Positions 46,301 to 54,335 of a stretch of DNA of 64,000 nt are shown here, in pieces. Every line of letters starts with the position of its first letter. Within the stretch, counting starts at the first letter, position 1. The DNA is taken from the NCBI GenBank assembly GCA_027459505.1, contig DAIDIE010000036.1, forward strand, positions 158,988 to 222,987. Reading direction: 5' to 3'. The stretch comes from Acidobacteriota bacterium (lineage in GTDB: Bacteria; Acidobacteriota; Terriglobia; Terriglobales; SCQP01). A program made the translations under genes and the position numbers. Below the pieces are notes generated by a model that was not told where the DNA came from, made no database searches, and worked only from the letters and a program-made list of their open reading frames with translations.

Positions 46301-47712
46301 TGAACCGCTCGAAATGCAGATTCGGTAACTGTGATCTGGTTCTCAGGTAGGCCAAGGTAGTCATCAGGATCCATCCAGACTTCGGAATTCATCCCCTTTA
46401 TATAGCTTCGGATGACGTGCCAGGAGAGGTCTGGGCCGAATTCGCGCTGCGCTGCTGGAGTCTTGCCGAACTTGCTGGTCCACATTTGCCGAAATCGCGC
46501 ATAGTCGATCCGCTTTGAGCGCGGAAAAAGGTTGCGCCCATCTTGGGAGAGCAATGAAAGCATGTGCAAATGGAACTCCTGGAAGGCCTCATCGAGGATC
46601 GCAGGGGCTATGCCTTCGGCCAGCGACTCGCCGAGAGCCACTTCGGCCTTCATAAGGCGCTCGACAAACGTGCGAGCGCGAGCAAGGAGGTCAGCGTTTG
46701 CGGTCAAATAGATTGGCGCTTCCATTGCCGTCCGAGCTTCTGGTCGGGCGACATAGAAGAACAGCAGATCCGCAAACAGGTATTGAAGGATGGTCGACTT
46801 GCCGCTCCCCGCACGACCATTAATAAACAGGGGAAAGGGGTGATCCGACCTACGCGCCTTGTCCAGCACCTCCGATTCTTCTGGCGAAAGCGCCATCCAG
46901 GCAACAGTTTCCTTCTGGGTTTGGATCCAGAGGTCGTCATCGGCAAGAAGCAGCGCGGGATAGGCGCGTCGGCTCTCGCGAAGAACGGCATCGTCCGTTG
47001 CTCTTTCCCCCCCAAGGCGAAGGGCGACCCGTTCCGCAAGTTCTCTCTTCGCACCCGGGTCCGACTCCACGGAGATCAGTAACAATCGCTCCGGTAGCCG
47101 CAGGACCCACACGCCCCACCCAGCCTTCGCTGCCGGAAGAAAGTGAAGTCCAGCTTCTTTTCGAAGTGCATTTAAGCACGGACCGAGAAGGATGGCGAGT
47201 TGGTTCGCAACACGCTCCTGGGTGACCTGCTCGACCCATTCCCGCGTCTCGCACACCATGTCCTCGGCAAACCGACCCAGGGACCGAGCGAAAGCGCCGT
47301 AGAGGAAATTGCATTCTTCATCTGTGGGATCCGGTTTCGGGGCAGCCACGGCCTCTCTAAGGCGCTCCCCTATTTCCCCTGAAAGTTCAGTGTTGCTTGG
47401 AACATTACGAAAGTAGCGCTCTCCGTACCCGACAGCGTCAAGAGAAAACTCCGAGTAGGCGCGATCGGCGCGTATCATAACAGCGAGACAAATGATGACT
47501 CCGTGCTCTTCAAGCTGCCGATACTGAGCGATCAGGCGACCTTGGCGCCCCCCCAATTTCTTCTTAACTAGGTAGGGCGCCGGAAAGGGATCGAAGCGGC
47601 TGGTCGATTGCGTCCGCTCGACGCCGCGCGCAAATTCCTCGAGTTCTCTTAGAAGGTTATGCGCTTTTGCGTTTCTGCGGCACTCATCAGTAATGTGCAC
47701 AAACAGAGCCAT
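43399..47712 (-). CDS. Large UvrD/Rep-like SF1 helicase with TPR-like C-terminus
   Basis: 1437 aa from the ATG at 47712 with aggagg seven nt upstream. The N-terminus (about 1-90, YRQLEEHGVIICLAVMIRADRAY) resembles a ParE/RelE-type fold. Helicase motifs follow: Walker A INGRAGSGKST (about 298), DEAQD (about 510), FAGDPFQT (about 554), NYRSTES, VNVLSAVRAKGCEYPAVVV and LYVSISRPKQRLVVV (about 750). From about 800 on the sequence is helical with Ala/Leu repeats (AAQAWRNLGNSAKSLECQAR), like TPRs, ending in a beta-rich tail. I infer an ATP-driven DNA helicase acting in defence or repair; it is the leftmost large gene of the island, about 270 bp downstream of the Z1 gene. Confidence 0.85.
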   Translation of the reverse strand: MALFVHITDECRRNAKAHNLLRELEEFARGVERTQSTSRFDPFPAPYLVKKKLGGRQGRLIAQYRQLEEHGVIICLAVMIRADRAYSEFSLDAVGYGERYFRNVPSNTELSGEIGERLREAVAAPKPDPTDEECNFLYGAFARSLGRFAEDMVCETREWVEQVTQERVANQLAILLGPCLNALRKEAGLHFLPAAKAGWGVWVLRLPERLLLISVESDPGAKRELAERVALRLGGERATDDAVLRESRRAYPALLLADDDLWIQTQKETVAWMALSPEESEVLDKARRSDHPFPLFINGRAGSGKSTILQYLFADLLFFYVARPEARTAMEAPIYLTANADLLARARTFVERLMKAEVALGESLAEGIAPAILDEAFQEFHLHMLSLLSQDGRNLFPRSKRIDYARFRQMWTSKFGKTPAAQREFGPDLSWHVIRSYIKGMNSEVWMDPDDYLGLPENQITVTESAFRAVHDRVWIGWYQCLAEDGYWDDQDLARYVLENELVKPLRPAVVCDEAQDFTRVELEILLRLNLFSNRTLTRSNVHRVPFAFAGDPFQTLNPTGFRWEAIKATFVEKFIFALDPAQRSGIVDLNYKELQFNYRSTESIVRFGNSVQALRGALLDPQGLQPQVPWSLERNPFPVSWFRIDDGNFWNKFQENPEFVVIVPCDEGEERAFVESDPVLKEHIQIRDGVPVNVLSAVRAKGCEYPAVVVYGFGAKAPRDLMADIESCEETLFDANQRLPIEYFINRLYVSISRPKQRLVVVDSDEGLHRLWEFARNQEKESAMLDRLGSARYIWEDKIEAMMAGNPDDLTRRSAADRLQTARTFEEDGRSRQDSYLLLQAAQAWRNLGNSAKSLECQARAREADREYIAAGDAYCDVGLPGDAVRCYWRAGREGWARLVAAVGDDPALMGKPECVLAQAVERVPKPLAAAEMFGRIAMILVSDPVFLENCLGDSIWSDAVSTLGQAVLDTHAAGVEPSAWAPIAQALDQIRACGVFISPAVRAQLWFRAGQYDRAIRAWDETQAEKPREYSMARAAVEPYPVNLEAMKRCGALFEISEAWRGAPDLPLTPAQTEIVAEALLGAGSVQDAAELAWRSGSAKLMLSVVPEALAGPDKQLAKGALQAGIILLAQRQQWDSFSGLRRSGFIPTVEAWRGNREVQRFVQAQEAAVRAAFVRGFARSSGFDGAPVKDICEFLREFLRVREDDSKNSWQRSVSFEEAGAALEMGRRYVDAVAFYNAVRLDPRYKSIRDWATDRWLLCRRRHAEHEKALGKPQIDHDLREDLKKLGIDAQRLDRLPAVPVLRPLELSDFWQRSEPAGSKPAPIAPEENVRRELGVTSAPAVVIDKLRFEFSRQARRCNITNIATFATASIKLTPPECGGDVPFRRQSDEYWECAEWGIGVRFAGGAVLAELLDGSISIRFQYDEARREAASTS

Positions 47713-47750
47713 TGCAAGCCTCCTGGCAGGGGTACCCTAGGTGGGCCTTA

Positions 47751-47849
47751 GTGGCACGGCCTCACTTTTTTAAGCCCGTCTCGGCTTCCGACCGATGCTC
47801 GCTAATCATGGCAGGCAAACCGGAGATCAGTTCGAGTCGGCCCTCGCTC
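47751..47849 (+). repeat. Degenerate family A repeat, copy A7
   Basis: Starts gtggcacggcctcactttttt and ends agttcgagtcggccctcgctc; the middle is shortened. It lies between the helicase start and the Z1 stop; the rest of the 267-bp gap shows nothing else. Confidence 0.6.
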
Positions 47850-47979
47850 CCACGACCTGCAAGCCATAAGGCCACCGAAGGCGTTGCGAAGTCACGCGCA
47901 TTTTACCTCGGCCCACATTTTTGCACAACACTTCTCATGCAAGCTAACCAGATTTGGGGGTTAGCGCCGTTGCGATTGC

Positions 47980-50166
47980 CTAAAAGCTGGTTTCGGCTGT
48001 GTAAATGGCGGTGGGCGTGTTCTTCTGAGCGCGAATCACGGGCCAGTAAAATGGCGTGCCGCGCCAACCGCTCGATTCCGCGCCGTTTTGGCGAAGCAGG
48101 AAAACAATCGGGTGGTTGATGGCATATTGCTTCGCAAGCTGGCCTTCTGTCTTCTCCGAGTCCGGGGTTTCAATATAGGTAGCGTGGCTGCCACCGCTGG
48201 CCATTCGCGAGGAGTCACGACCCGTGGCTGCCCATAGCAACACTTGGCCGCGATCAGAGAGATGTGGGGCCTGATTCGATAGATAAGCCAGAACCGCGCT
48301 TGCGGCGACCCAGTCGAACACCGGAGCGTCGTCGTCGGGAAATTCAAGTGTGCCCTTGATTCTTTCAAGGATTCCTATCGCCGTTGCAACAGGAACCAAC
48401 GTCGGCGCGGATGCATTAAAGCCACACAGTTGTTCGATTTCTTGGTCAAGAGCCCTGACTGCGTTGCCTATGCCGTTCGCTCCGGTCCGGTAACCAGATT
48501 GAAAGCCGATCGGGACAATGCGCCGGAACGGGCGCAACGTCTGGGTTGTAGCCACTAGAATCTTGTTCGGACTGCACGGAATTATGGTTCCGTCCGAATT
48601 TTTACGGATAAACTGGACCGCTTGGTCCCCTCCCGCGTCGATGGCTGCGCGGAGGGACGCGTCGAACTCCTCCATTTGATACATTGCCGCGCGAATCGCA
48701 ATCGAAGTGTAGAACCGAGTCACGGCCAGATCTCTACGCCGGAAGCCGAACATGCGCGAGTGTTGCATAACAGTGTCTTGCTGATACTTATTAGGTCTAC
48801 GTCCATAATAAAAACCGATGAGGTTTGCCAGAGTCACGCCACGGTCCAGCACCTGACCGCCAATAAAGATGTTGAACAAATTTCTCAACATGAGCTGGCC
48901 GGTGTCATCAAGTAAGGCTGAAACATCATCGTCAGAATTCACCTTCACGATGTTGATCTGATCTCCAAGCAGTGCATCGGATACAGCGGCGATGACCTCG
49001 TCGAGCTCCGGAATAGGTTCACCTCCGATCGCAAGTGAGCGCTTTAAATCGGAATAGGCCTCCGTAACGAGAGCGATAAAGACCTGGTGCCTCTTTTTCG
49101 CTGCATCGCCCAGCTCTTTAATGAGTGCCTTGGTGAGGGTCTCTTGCCAAGCATGGGCCCCTTTCCCCGCCTCCGAATGGAGCAAAAATGAATAGCGGAT
49201 CTTCTTAGATTTCTCGCCAGCTTTAGTTCGATTGATTCGTTGAATGCTCCCGCCGACAAGAAAATTGAGGATTGCAGCGCGATACCCCCTGATCGCGCCG
49301 GACGTGAGAACATGTTCGAGCTTGAGGGATCGGCCGTCGGGCTTCTTTAGCCGCTCAAATTCTCGGTGATCAATTGTGAAGTGAATCAAGCTCTCCAATG
49401 TACCCTCGGAACTCTTCGAGGCTTCTCCAAAGTAGGTGTCCCCGCCAACGTAGTCCGGCGGAACCGGTACAAGCTCCGTGAAAGCTGGCCGAACCGGCTT
49501 AAAGGTGACGACGTTGGCGACTTCGACCTCTCCAGGCTGTAGGTAGAGCGAATATGGAGTGGCCGTCACCTGCAAAAACGATGAACTTTCAATGGCGGAG
49601 CGGAGCTCGCTCACTTGTTTCGCAATCTTTTTGGCCTCGATGATTCCTTGCTTTTGGGTATACCCAATCGAGGCGGAATCTGCTTCATCGTCAATGACAA
49701 TAGTTCGCATGGCGGACATGATTTTGTCATTCTTAAAAAGGTGAGTCAGGCGGCGGAGGTTGTCGGTCTGCTTTTTTGCTACCAAGATCAACTTGGACTC
49801 CAGTTCGAACTTGGAAAACTTCTCAGGCGCAGTCATGATGTCGTAGATCGCAAGTTCTTCGTCACCAAGGAACGCTTTGAACTCACTCTTCAGCCTCTTC
49901 GCGGTCTGCTCGACCAGAGCCCGTGAGTTCTTGCTGAGCACGATTGCGATGTCGAAGCCGTTATCGAAGGCGAGGGCTAAAATGCTGATAAATGTCCGCG
50001 TCTTTCCGCTCTGGACTTTACCAAGCAAAATGCCTGGATGGTCGGAGCTTGTCGCCGTTTCGAGCAGCTTTTCGACCGTTTCCTCCGCACAAGCAAAGGT
50101 GGCTGGATTGAAGGAGGCGTTTTGCCGCTTGTACCGTGGGTAGAACTCACCGTTCAAATTTGCCAT
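47980..50166 (-). CDS. Z1-domain protein (predicted ATPase/endonuclease of R-M-like systems)
   Basis: 728 aa from the ATG at 50166, with gagggaga about 11 nt upstream. An N-terminal SF2-like ATPase has GKVQSGKT (about 47-54) and a DDEAD Walker B (about 157). The Z1 domain follows: NIFIGGQVLDRGVTLANLI then YYGRRPNKYQQDTVMQHSRMFG (about 420-470). Z1 proteins are known from restriction-like loci with C5-methylases, Vsr and GHKL ATPases. It is divergent from the RHH-methylase operon and shares a 500-bp control region with it. The ATPase probably translocates on DNA; nuclease activity is a family prediction, not visible here. Confidence 0.85.
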   Translation of the reverse strand: MANLNGEFYPRYKRQNASFNPATFACAEETVEKLLETATSSDHPGILLGKVQSGKTRTFISILALAFDNGFDIAIVLSKNSRALVEQTAKRLKSEFKAFLGDEELAIYDIMTAPEKFSKFELESKLILVAKKQTDNLRRLTHLFKNDKIMSAMRTIVIDDEADSASIGYTQKQGIIEAKKIAKQVSELRSAIESSSFLQVTATPYSLYLQPGEVEVANVVTFKPVRPAFTELVPVPPDYVGGDTYFGEASKSSEGTLESLIHFTIDHREFERLKKPDGRSLKLEHVLTSGAIRGYRAAILNFLVGGSIQRINRTKAGEKSKKIRYSFLLHSEAGKGAHAWQETLTKALIKELGDAAKKRHQVFIALVTEAYSDLKRSLAIGGEPIPELDEVIAAVSDALLGDQINIVKVNSDDDVSALLDDTGQLMLRNLFNIFIGGQVLDRGVTLANLIGFYYGRRPNKYQQDTVMQHSRMFGFRRRDLAVTRFYTSIAIRAAMYQMEEFDASLRAAIDAGGDQAVQFIRKNSDGTIIPCSPNKILVATTQTLRPFRRIVPIGFQSGYRTGANGIGNAVRALDQEIEQLCGFNASAPTLVPVATAIGILERIKGTLEFPDDDAPVFDWVAASAVLAYLSNQAPHLSDRGQVLLWAATGRDSSRMASGGSHATYIETPDSEKTEGQLAKQYAINHPIVFLLRQNGAESSGWRGTPFYWPVIRAQKNTPTAIYTAETSF

Positions 50167-50193
50167 GCGTGCGCTTTCTCCCTCTCATTAGTT

Positions 50194-50224
50194 TAGAATG
50201 CTGATTGGATATGCAGCCATTCTA
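50194..50224. promoter_or_regulatory. TAGAATG inverted repeat upstream of the Z1 gene
   Basis: TAGAATG (50194-50200) and CATTCTA (50218-50224) are separated by 17 bp, just upstream of the Z1 start. TAGAAT also forms the -10-like box of the RHH gene at 50654-50659, so one regulator could control both directions. Confidence 0.5.
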
Positions 50225-50386
50225 GGCTAACCACGCCGGAACGCCAAATGCGATCAGGTCGGTATCTCTCAGTTCAATCAGCTTCCGGAACTCGCCGCAG
50301 TTGGGCTTCCCAGCATGTACTGACCGGTAGTTGGTGGTCTCGAAGGCTGTTCTGGCGCCTTTAGTAATGGCTTCGATCGCTGCGTG
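50222..50386 (-). pseudogene. 5'-truncated gene remnant upstream of the Z1 gene
   Basis: On the minus strand an open frame without a start codon encodes about 54 residues, AIEAITKGARTAFETTNYRS then VHAGKPNCGEFRKLIELRDT and ...AFGVPAWLA, ending in TAG 55 bp before the Z1 start. Its composition is protein-like and unlike shadow ORFs. It looks like the C-terminus of a gene once placed upstream of Z1. Family not recognised. Missed by the ORF track because of length. Confidence 0.5.
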
Positions 50387-50666
50387 CTACCTCGCTACCC
50401 GCGCATTCACATTTCCTCCTGAATGCATTTATCGGAAGAGACCACCGCCTTATGGGGCACACCATCGATGGCGGCGTGGGCTCGATCCAGGTGGCCAGGA
50501 GCCTAAATGCGCAGTGCCTGCATTGTGATTCAGCCACTTTTGGAATCGACAGAGGCTCGTCGATCCTGCTCGAACGGTGCCAAACCCTCACCTTTGCCAG
50601 TCCTACCGCTCTCCTAAGCCCCAAGAGAGCTGCTCGCTTCGGTGAATAGTGCTAGAATCGTGTCGC
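50387..50666. promoter_or_regulatory. Control region of the RHH-methylase operon
   Basis: 280 bp. A 65-codon ORF (50452-50649, plus strand) is present but not supported by any family. TAGAAT at 50654-50659 stands 7 bp before the ATG at 50667, the spacing expected of a leaderless transcript. No convincing -35 was seen. Confidence 0.4.
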
Positions 50667-50915
50667 ATGAGGTGTGAGGACATGCACCGCGCGAAAGGTG
50701 ATCCCGAAAATAGCGGGGGCAGACCTCTGCGCCGGGTCACACTCACCGTCGACCCTGATGACTACGTGATGATGGAGACACTTGCAAGGAAGAGCAAAGT
50801 TTCTACCTCCTGGCTTGTCCGCCGCTCGATGCGTGAGTTCCTGGAACGGGCCGCAAAGGACTCTATTGACCCGATCGCCCGAACACAAGCGACGGACACC
50901 GAGCCTGCCGCATGA
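50667..50915 (+). CDS. Ribbon-helix-helix regulator heading the methylase operon
   Basis: 82 aa from the ATG at 50667 (GTG 50649 and ATG 50682 are alternatives). The segment RRVTLTVDPDDYVMMETLARKSKVSTSWLVRRSMREFL is a CopG/Arc-type RHH: one beta-strand then two helices. It overlaps the methylase start by ATGA, so translation is coupled. By analogy with controller proteins of restriction-modification operons it probably regulates this operon and perhaps the divergent Z1 gene. Its mRNA may be leaderless. Confidence 0.78.
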   Translation: MRCEDMHRAKGDPENSGGRPLRRVTLTVDPDDYVMMETLARKSKVSTSWLVRRSMREFLERAAKDSIDPIARTQATDTEPAA

Positions 50916-52399
50916 GCATGCCAAACGCACGCGCAATTCATGAGAAGATCGGACGGCTTTCACAAGGGGGAAAGATGCGCGTCCTCGATCTTTTTAGCGG
51001 TTGCGGTGGGATCTCATTGGGATTTCAAGCCGCTGGATTCGAAATTGCCGCTGCAATCGAATCGGACATCGACGCCGCCAGATCGCACGGAAATAACTTC
51101 CATCTCGGCGAGCTTGCGCACGTCAAAGCGCGCGACATCACGAAAACCAAGCCGCTCGCGCTCACGAAGGAGTTGGGACTTCCGGAACCAGCCTTCGCCT
51201 TCGATGTGATCGTTGGAGGCCCGCCTTGTCAGGCGTTTGCGCGTGTCGGCCGCTCCAAGTTACGGGAAGTCGCAGAGCACCCGGAAGCGTTCCGGCATGA
51301 CGAACGCGCTCGTCTTTATCTTCAGTACGTCGAGTTCGTTGAAGCGTATGCGCCGCTCGCGGTGCTCATGGAGAACGTACCGGACATGCTTAACCACGGA
51401 GGGCACAACATCGCCGAAGAGGTGTGCGATGTCCTGGAAGTCAAGGGCTACAGGTGCGCGTACACGATTCTAAACGCCGCCCATTACGGAGTGCCGCAAC
51501 TTCGGGAGCGGATGTTTTTGATCGCATACCACGGTGACCTTGGAATTGAGCCGACTTTCCCGCCGCCCACGCACTGGATTGCGGTCCCGCCTGGATATGA
51601 CGGGTCGCGCGCCGTGGCGCTAAAAATGCTGCGCAGGAACAACGAAGGGGTGCAGGCGAGCCGATACGTCGCGCCGCCGGAGCCAACCGATGATTTGCCC
51701 AAGGCGATTACGGCACAACAGGCCATTGGCGATCTTCCGGCCATTTACGCCAGAGCGTTGTTAAAAAAAGGTTTGCTCAAACGTGGTGCACGCCGATTCG
51801 ACCAGCCGATCGCTTACGAAGCATCCGGGACCCAATCGGACTTTTTGAAGGAGATGCGCTCTTGGCCAGGGTTCATGGGTGGCAGGATCATCTCGGACCA
51901 TGTCATCCGCTATCTCCCGCGCGACTACGCGCTCTTTGCGATCCTGCAGCCGGGCGATCAGTACCCGGAGGCATATAAACGCGCTGAAGCCTGCTTCGCC
52001 GCCAAGCTCGATAGCCTGGGCAGCCAGGCACCGAAACCCGGCAGCAACGAGTGGAAAAGCCTTCGGGGAAGAATTGTACCGCCGTACGACCCCAAGAAAT
52101 TCCCGAACAAATGGCGCAAAATGGAGCGGGATCAGCCGTCCCGTACGTTGCTAGCCCATCTCGGCAAAGACAGCTACAGCCATATTCACTATGACAGCAA
52201 GCAGGCGCGCACGATCAGCGTTCGGGAAGCCGCCCGCCTTCAGTCATTTCCGGACGGCTTTGCCTTTTCCGGCACCATGAACCCCGCTCTCCGGCAGATC
52301 GGGAACGCTGTTCCGCCCTTGCTTTCCAGGGCACTTGCCACAACAATGGCAACTTCCATAACAGGTGCGCTCGCTCAGCGCACGGCGGTCGGTGCGTAA
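50912..52399 (+). CDS. DNA (cytosine-5) methyltransferase
   Basis: 495 aa from the ATG at 50912; an internal ATG at residue 22 (MRVLDLFSG) is a possible alternative. Motif I DLFSGCGG, motif IV GGPPCQAFA with catalytic Cys106, motif VI MENVPDM (Glu154), motif VIII-like QLRERMFLIAY, motif IX/X region SVREAARLQSFPD and QIGNAVPP are intact. A long variable region (about 215-415) between VIII and IX should set target specificity. It methylates C5 of cytosine and is the self-marking part of the inferred system. The nuclease gene starts 9 bp downstream. Confidence 0.96.
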   Translation: MSMPNARAIHEKIGRLSQGGKMRVLDLFSGCGGISLGFQAAGFEIAAAIESDIDAARSHGNNFHLGELAHVKARDITKTKPLALTKELGLPEPAFAFDVIVGGPPCQAFARVGRSKLREVAEHPEAFRHDERARLYLQYVEFVEAYAPLAVLMENVPDMLNHGGHNIAEEVCDVLEVKGYRCAYTILNAAHYGVPQLRERMFLIAYHGDLGIEPTFPPPTHWIAVPPGYDGSRAVALKMLRRNNEGVQASRYVAPPEPTDDLPKAITAQQAIGDLPAIYARALLKKGLLKRGARRFDQPIAYEASGTQSDFLKEMRSWPGFMGGRIISDHVIRYLPRDYALFAILQPGDQYPEAYKRAEACFAAKLDSLGSQAPKPGSNEWKSLRGRIVPPYDPKKFPNKWRKMERDQPSRTLLAHLGKDSYSHIHYDSKQARTISVREAARLQSFPDGFAFSGTMNPALRQIGNAVPPLLSRALATTMATSITGALAQRTAVGA

Positions 52400-52408
52400 G
52401 GCAGGAAC

Positions 52409-54331
52409 ATGGGCCAGATCATAATTGTCCGGTCGCTGACAAATTCCGATCTCGGCATCTTCGCTGCGCACCGCGCCAGCGCCACAAGCAAGCAGCGCGC
52501 GATCAACATTAATGCGCCTTGCGCCGAAAAATTGCTGACCCCATCCTTATACGGGAAAGGCGGCACCGAGCTTGACTGCATCGTTACGCTCGCAAAGTTC
52601 AAAGTGCGCGAGCCGCGCTGGTTTGGCAAAATCCACAAGAACTGGCGGCTTGGAGGGAACAAGATTGAAGGGCATACATTCGCGAGCGTGGATAGCCGCG
52701 ACTTCATGCTGCTGCGTTCCGAGGCGCCGAATGACGGCTCGGCGCCTGTGATGGTCACGTTTGTTGCCCGGGCGCTGGACCGCGCGCTCCACGCGAGAAT
52801 CGGCGGCATTGTCGCGTACTCGCTCAAGGGCAGCATGCTAGTTTACGACGAAGCGGATGCTGACTTCGCCCTGCTCGAAAAAGCTGTTAGTGAGCCTCCC
52901 CGGCGCGTACCATTACCTACGCATGGAAGGAAGAGTGCGTCGGTGCCACCGACGACGCCAGTGCCGCCGATGCCTCGGGAAGAGCCTAGAAAAGTCCGGG
53001 GGCGCACGGTCAAGGAGAAGGTCCGGTCGGCAGCCTTAATTGAGCAGATGCTCAAGGTTTCCAGCGACTTAAGCGCTCCTGCACAGCTTAGATTTATGGA
53101 TACCGTTGAGCAGCTTGCCACTCAGCTTCGCGACCTCCTGTTGCACACGAAACGAATTATTACAGTCCCAAAAGATCACGCGGCGCTATGGGGAAATGTG
53201 GCCGGGCAGAGGATCGCATTCGTGGACGGCGGCATGGCTAATCTGGCAATGATTGGCGCCGCGCCAGTGGCCGTCCGGGTAGGTGGGTATCTTGTTACCC
53301 CTGGTGATACGACGGCATCCCGCGAGCAGTTCACCATCCTCAAGAAGCTGATCAGTGAGCTTTACGCGGGCCCGGGTGGCGGCGTCTACGATGGAAGTTT
53401 TCCCGATTACGGCGCCTTGCGAGATGCTGCCAGGATCAGCCTCGAAGCGGCGGGTTCAGTAACACTTCTGAAGGACAATCCGGACGTGCGCTGGTTGTTT
53501 CTGCACGGCGCCCTCGTGAACCCCGTTAGCCGGTACACCGATGTGATGCGCGACAGGAAGGCCCACAGGTCGTTTCCGGATTTTACGGCCATGTCGATGG
53601 GGGAGCTTTTGCCCGGTGAGGCCGCACGAGCGGGCCGTGACACAAACTTCATCAGTGTTTATCTTCGCCAGCTTGAACTGCTGAACGCAAATCAGGCGGT
53701 TGTCTGCGGTGTCGTGGAACGGGAGGGCCACACGACAACGGTGATGCGCGCCATCCTGGACGCGCTTAAGGATTACGAGATCCAAGCCGTTCTGCCGGAT
53801 CCGCCCGAACAGTGGAAGGCGTGGTTCAGAAGTATGATTGACCCGGCCGACGATCCGGATGCCGAAGGACCGCGGATTACCGACACATTGCTGTTCCGCT
53901 GCGTGCTGGAGCCGGGCGAGGCGCTCCTTCCCGTGCCGATCAACCGGAACGACCTGAGGCGCGCTCCCGGCGCATGGAAAGACAAGATCGCTCTGTATCC
54001 AGTGCCGTGGGTTTCCTATATCCAGGTCACTGAATGGTCAGCGCCGCTCCGGGTCGAAATCTTCGAGAAGGATCTCCCCCGGTATCCGGCGATCGCAGCG
54101 CTTGCCTTTCACTGCGCCCTGCTCCTGCCACGATATGCGTTCCCCGTCGGCCTCGATATCGTGGACAAGTTCGCGCACATACCCAATTGGATGAGCAGGC
54201 CGGTCAGCACCAACACGGCCGTCCACGCGCTGAAGATCGCACTGGATCGAGGTGACACCCAATTATTTAACGCGCTTCGCAGGATGCTGTGCGGTTCACA
54301 GCGGGAATGGCTCCTGCGACCGAGGACCTAA
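52409..54331 (+). CDS. NurA-like nuclease with an added N-terminal domain
   Basis: 640 aa from the ATG at 52409, 9 bp after the methylase. Residues about 1-155 form an unrecognised domain (SDLGIFAAHRASATSKQRAI, KNWRLGGNKIEGHTFASVDS), possibly a target-recognition module. After a Pro/basic linker (160-205), residues about 250-620 follow the NurA pattern: FVDGGMAN (Asp273 where NurA has DGS), SLEAAG (Glu346), WLFLHGALV where the usual LDGSL Asp is His366, GVVEREG, then TDTLLF and a final YAFPVGLDIVDKFAH. The next gene is HerA, the normal partner. Nuclease activity is inferred; the His for Asp change needs testing. Confidence 0.72.
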   Translation: MGQIIIVRSLTNSDLGIFAAHRASATSKQRAININAPCAEKLLTPSLYGKGGTELDCIVTLAKFKVREPRWFGKIHKNWRLGGNKIEGHTFASVDSRDFMLLRSEAPNDGSAPVMVTFVARALDRALHARIGGIVAYSLKGSMLVYDEADADFALLEKAVSEPPRRVPLPTHGRKSASVPPTTPVPPMPREEPRKVRGRTVKEKVRSAALIEQMLKVSSDLSAPAQLRFMDTVEQLATQLRDLLLHTKRIITVPKDHAALWGNVAGQRIAFVDGGMANLAMIGAAPVAVRVGGYLVTPGDTTASREQFTILKKLISELYAGPGGGVYDGSFPDYGALRDAARISLEAAGSVTLLKDNPDVRWLFLHGALVNPVSRYTDVMRDRKAHRSFPDFTAMSMGELLPGEAARAGRDTNFISVYLRQLELLNANQAVVCGVVEREGHTTTVMRAILDALKDYEIQAVLPDPPEQWKAWFRSMIDPADDPDAEGPRITDTLLFRCVLEPGEALLPVPINRNDLRRAPGAWKDKIALYPVPWVSYIQVTEWSAPLRVEIFEKDLPRYPAIAALAFHCALLLPRYAFPVGLDIVDKFAHIPNWMSRPVSTNTAVHALKIALDRGDTQLFNALRRMLCGSQREWLLRPRT

Positions 54332-54335
54332 AAAC

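Noticed and set aside
50452-50649. 65-aa plus-strand ORF before the RHH gene
   Set aside because: No family, no Shine-Dalgarno, and it overlaps the control region and competing minus-strand frames; left as unresolved.
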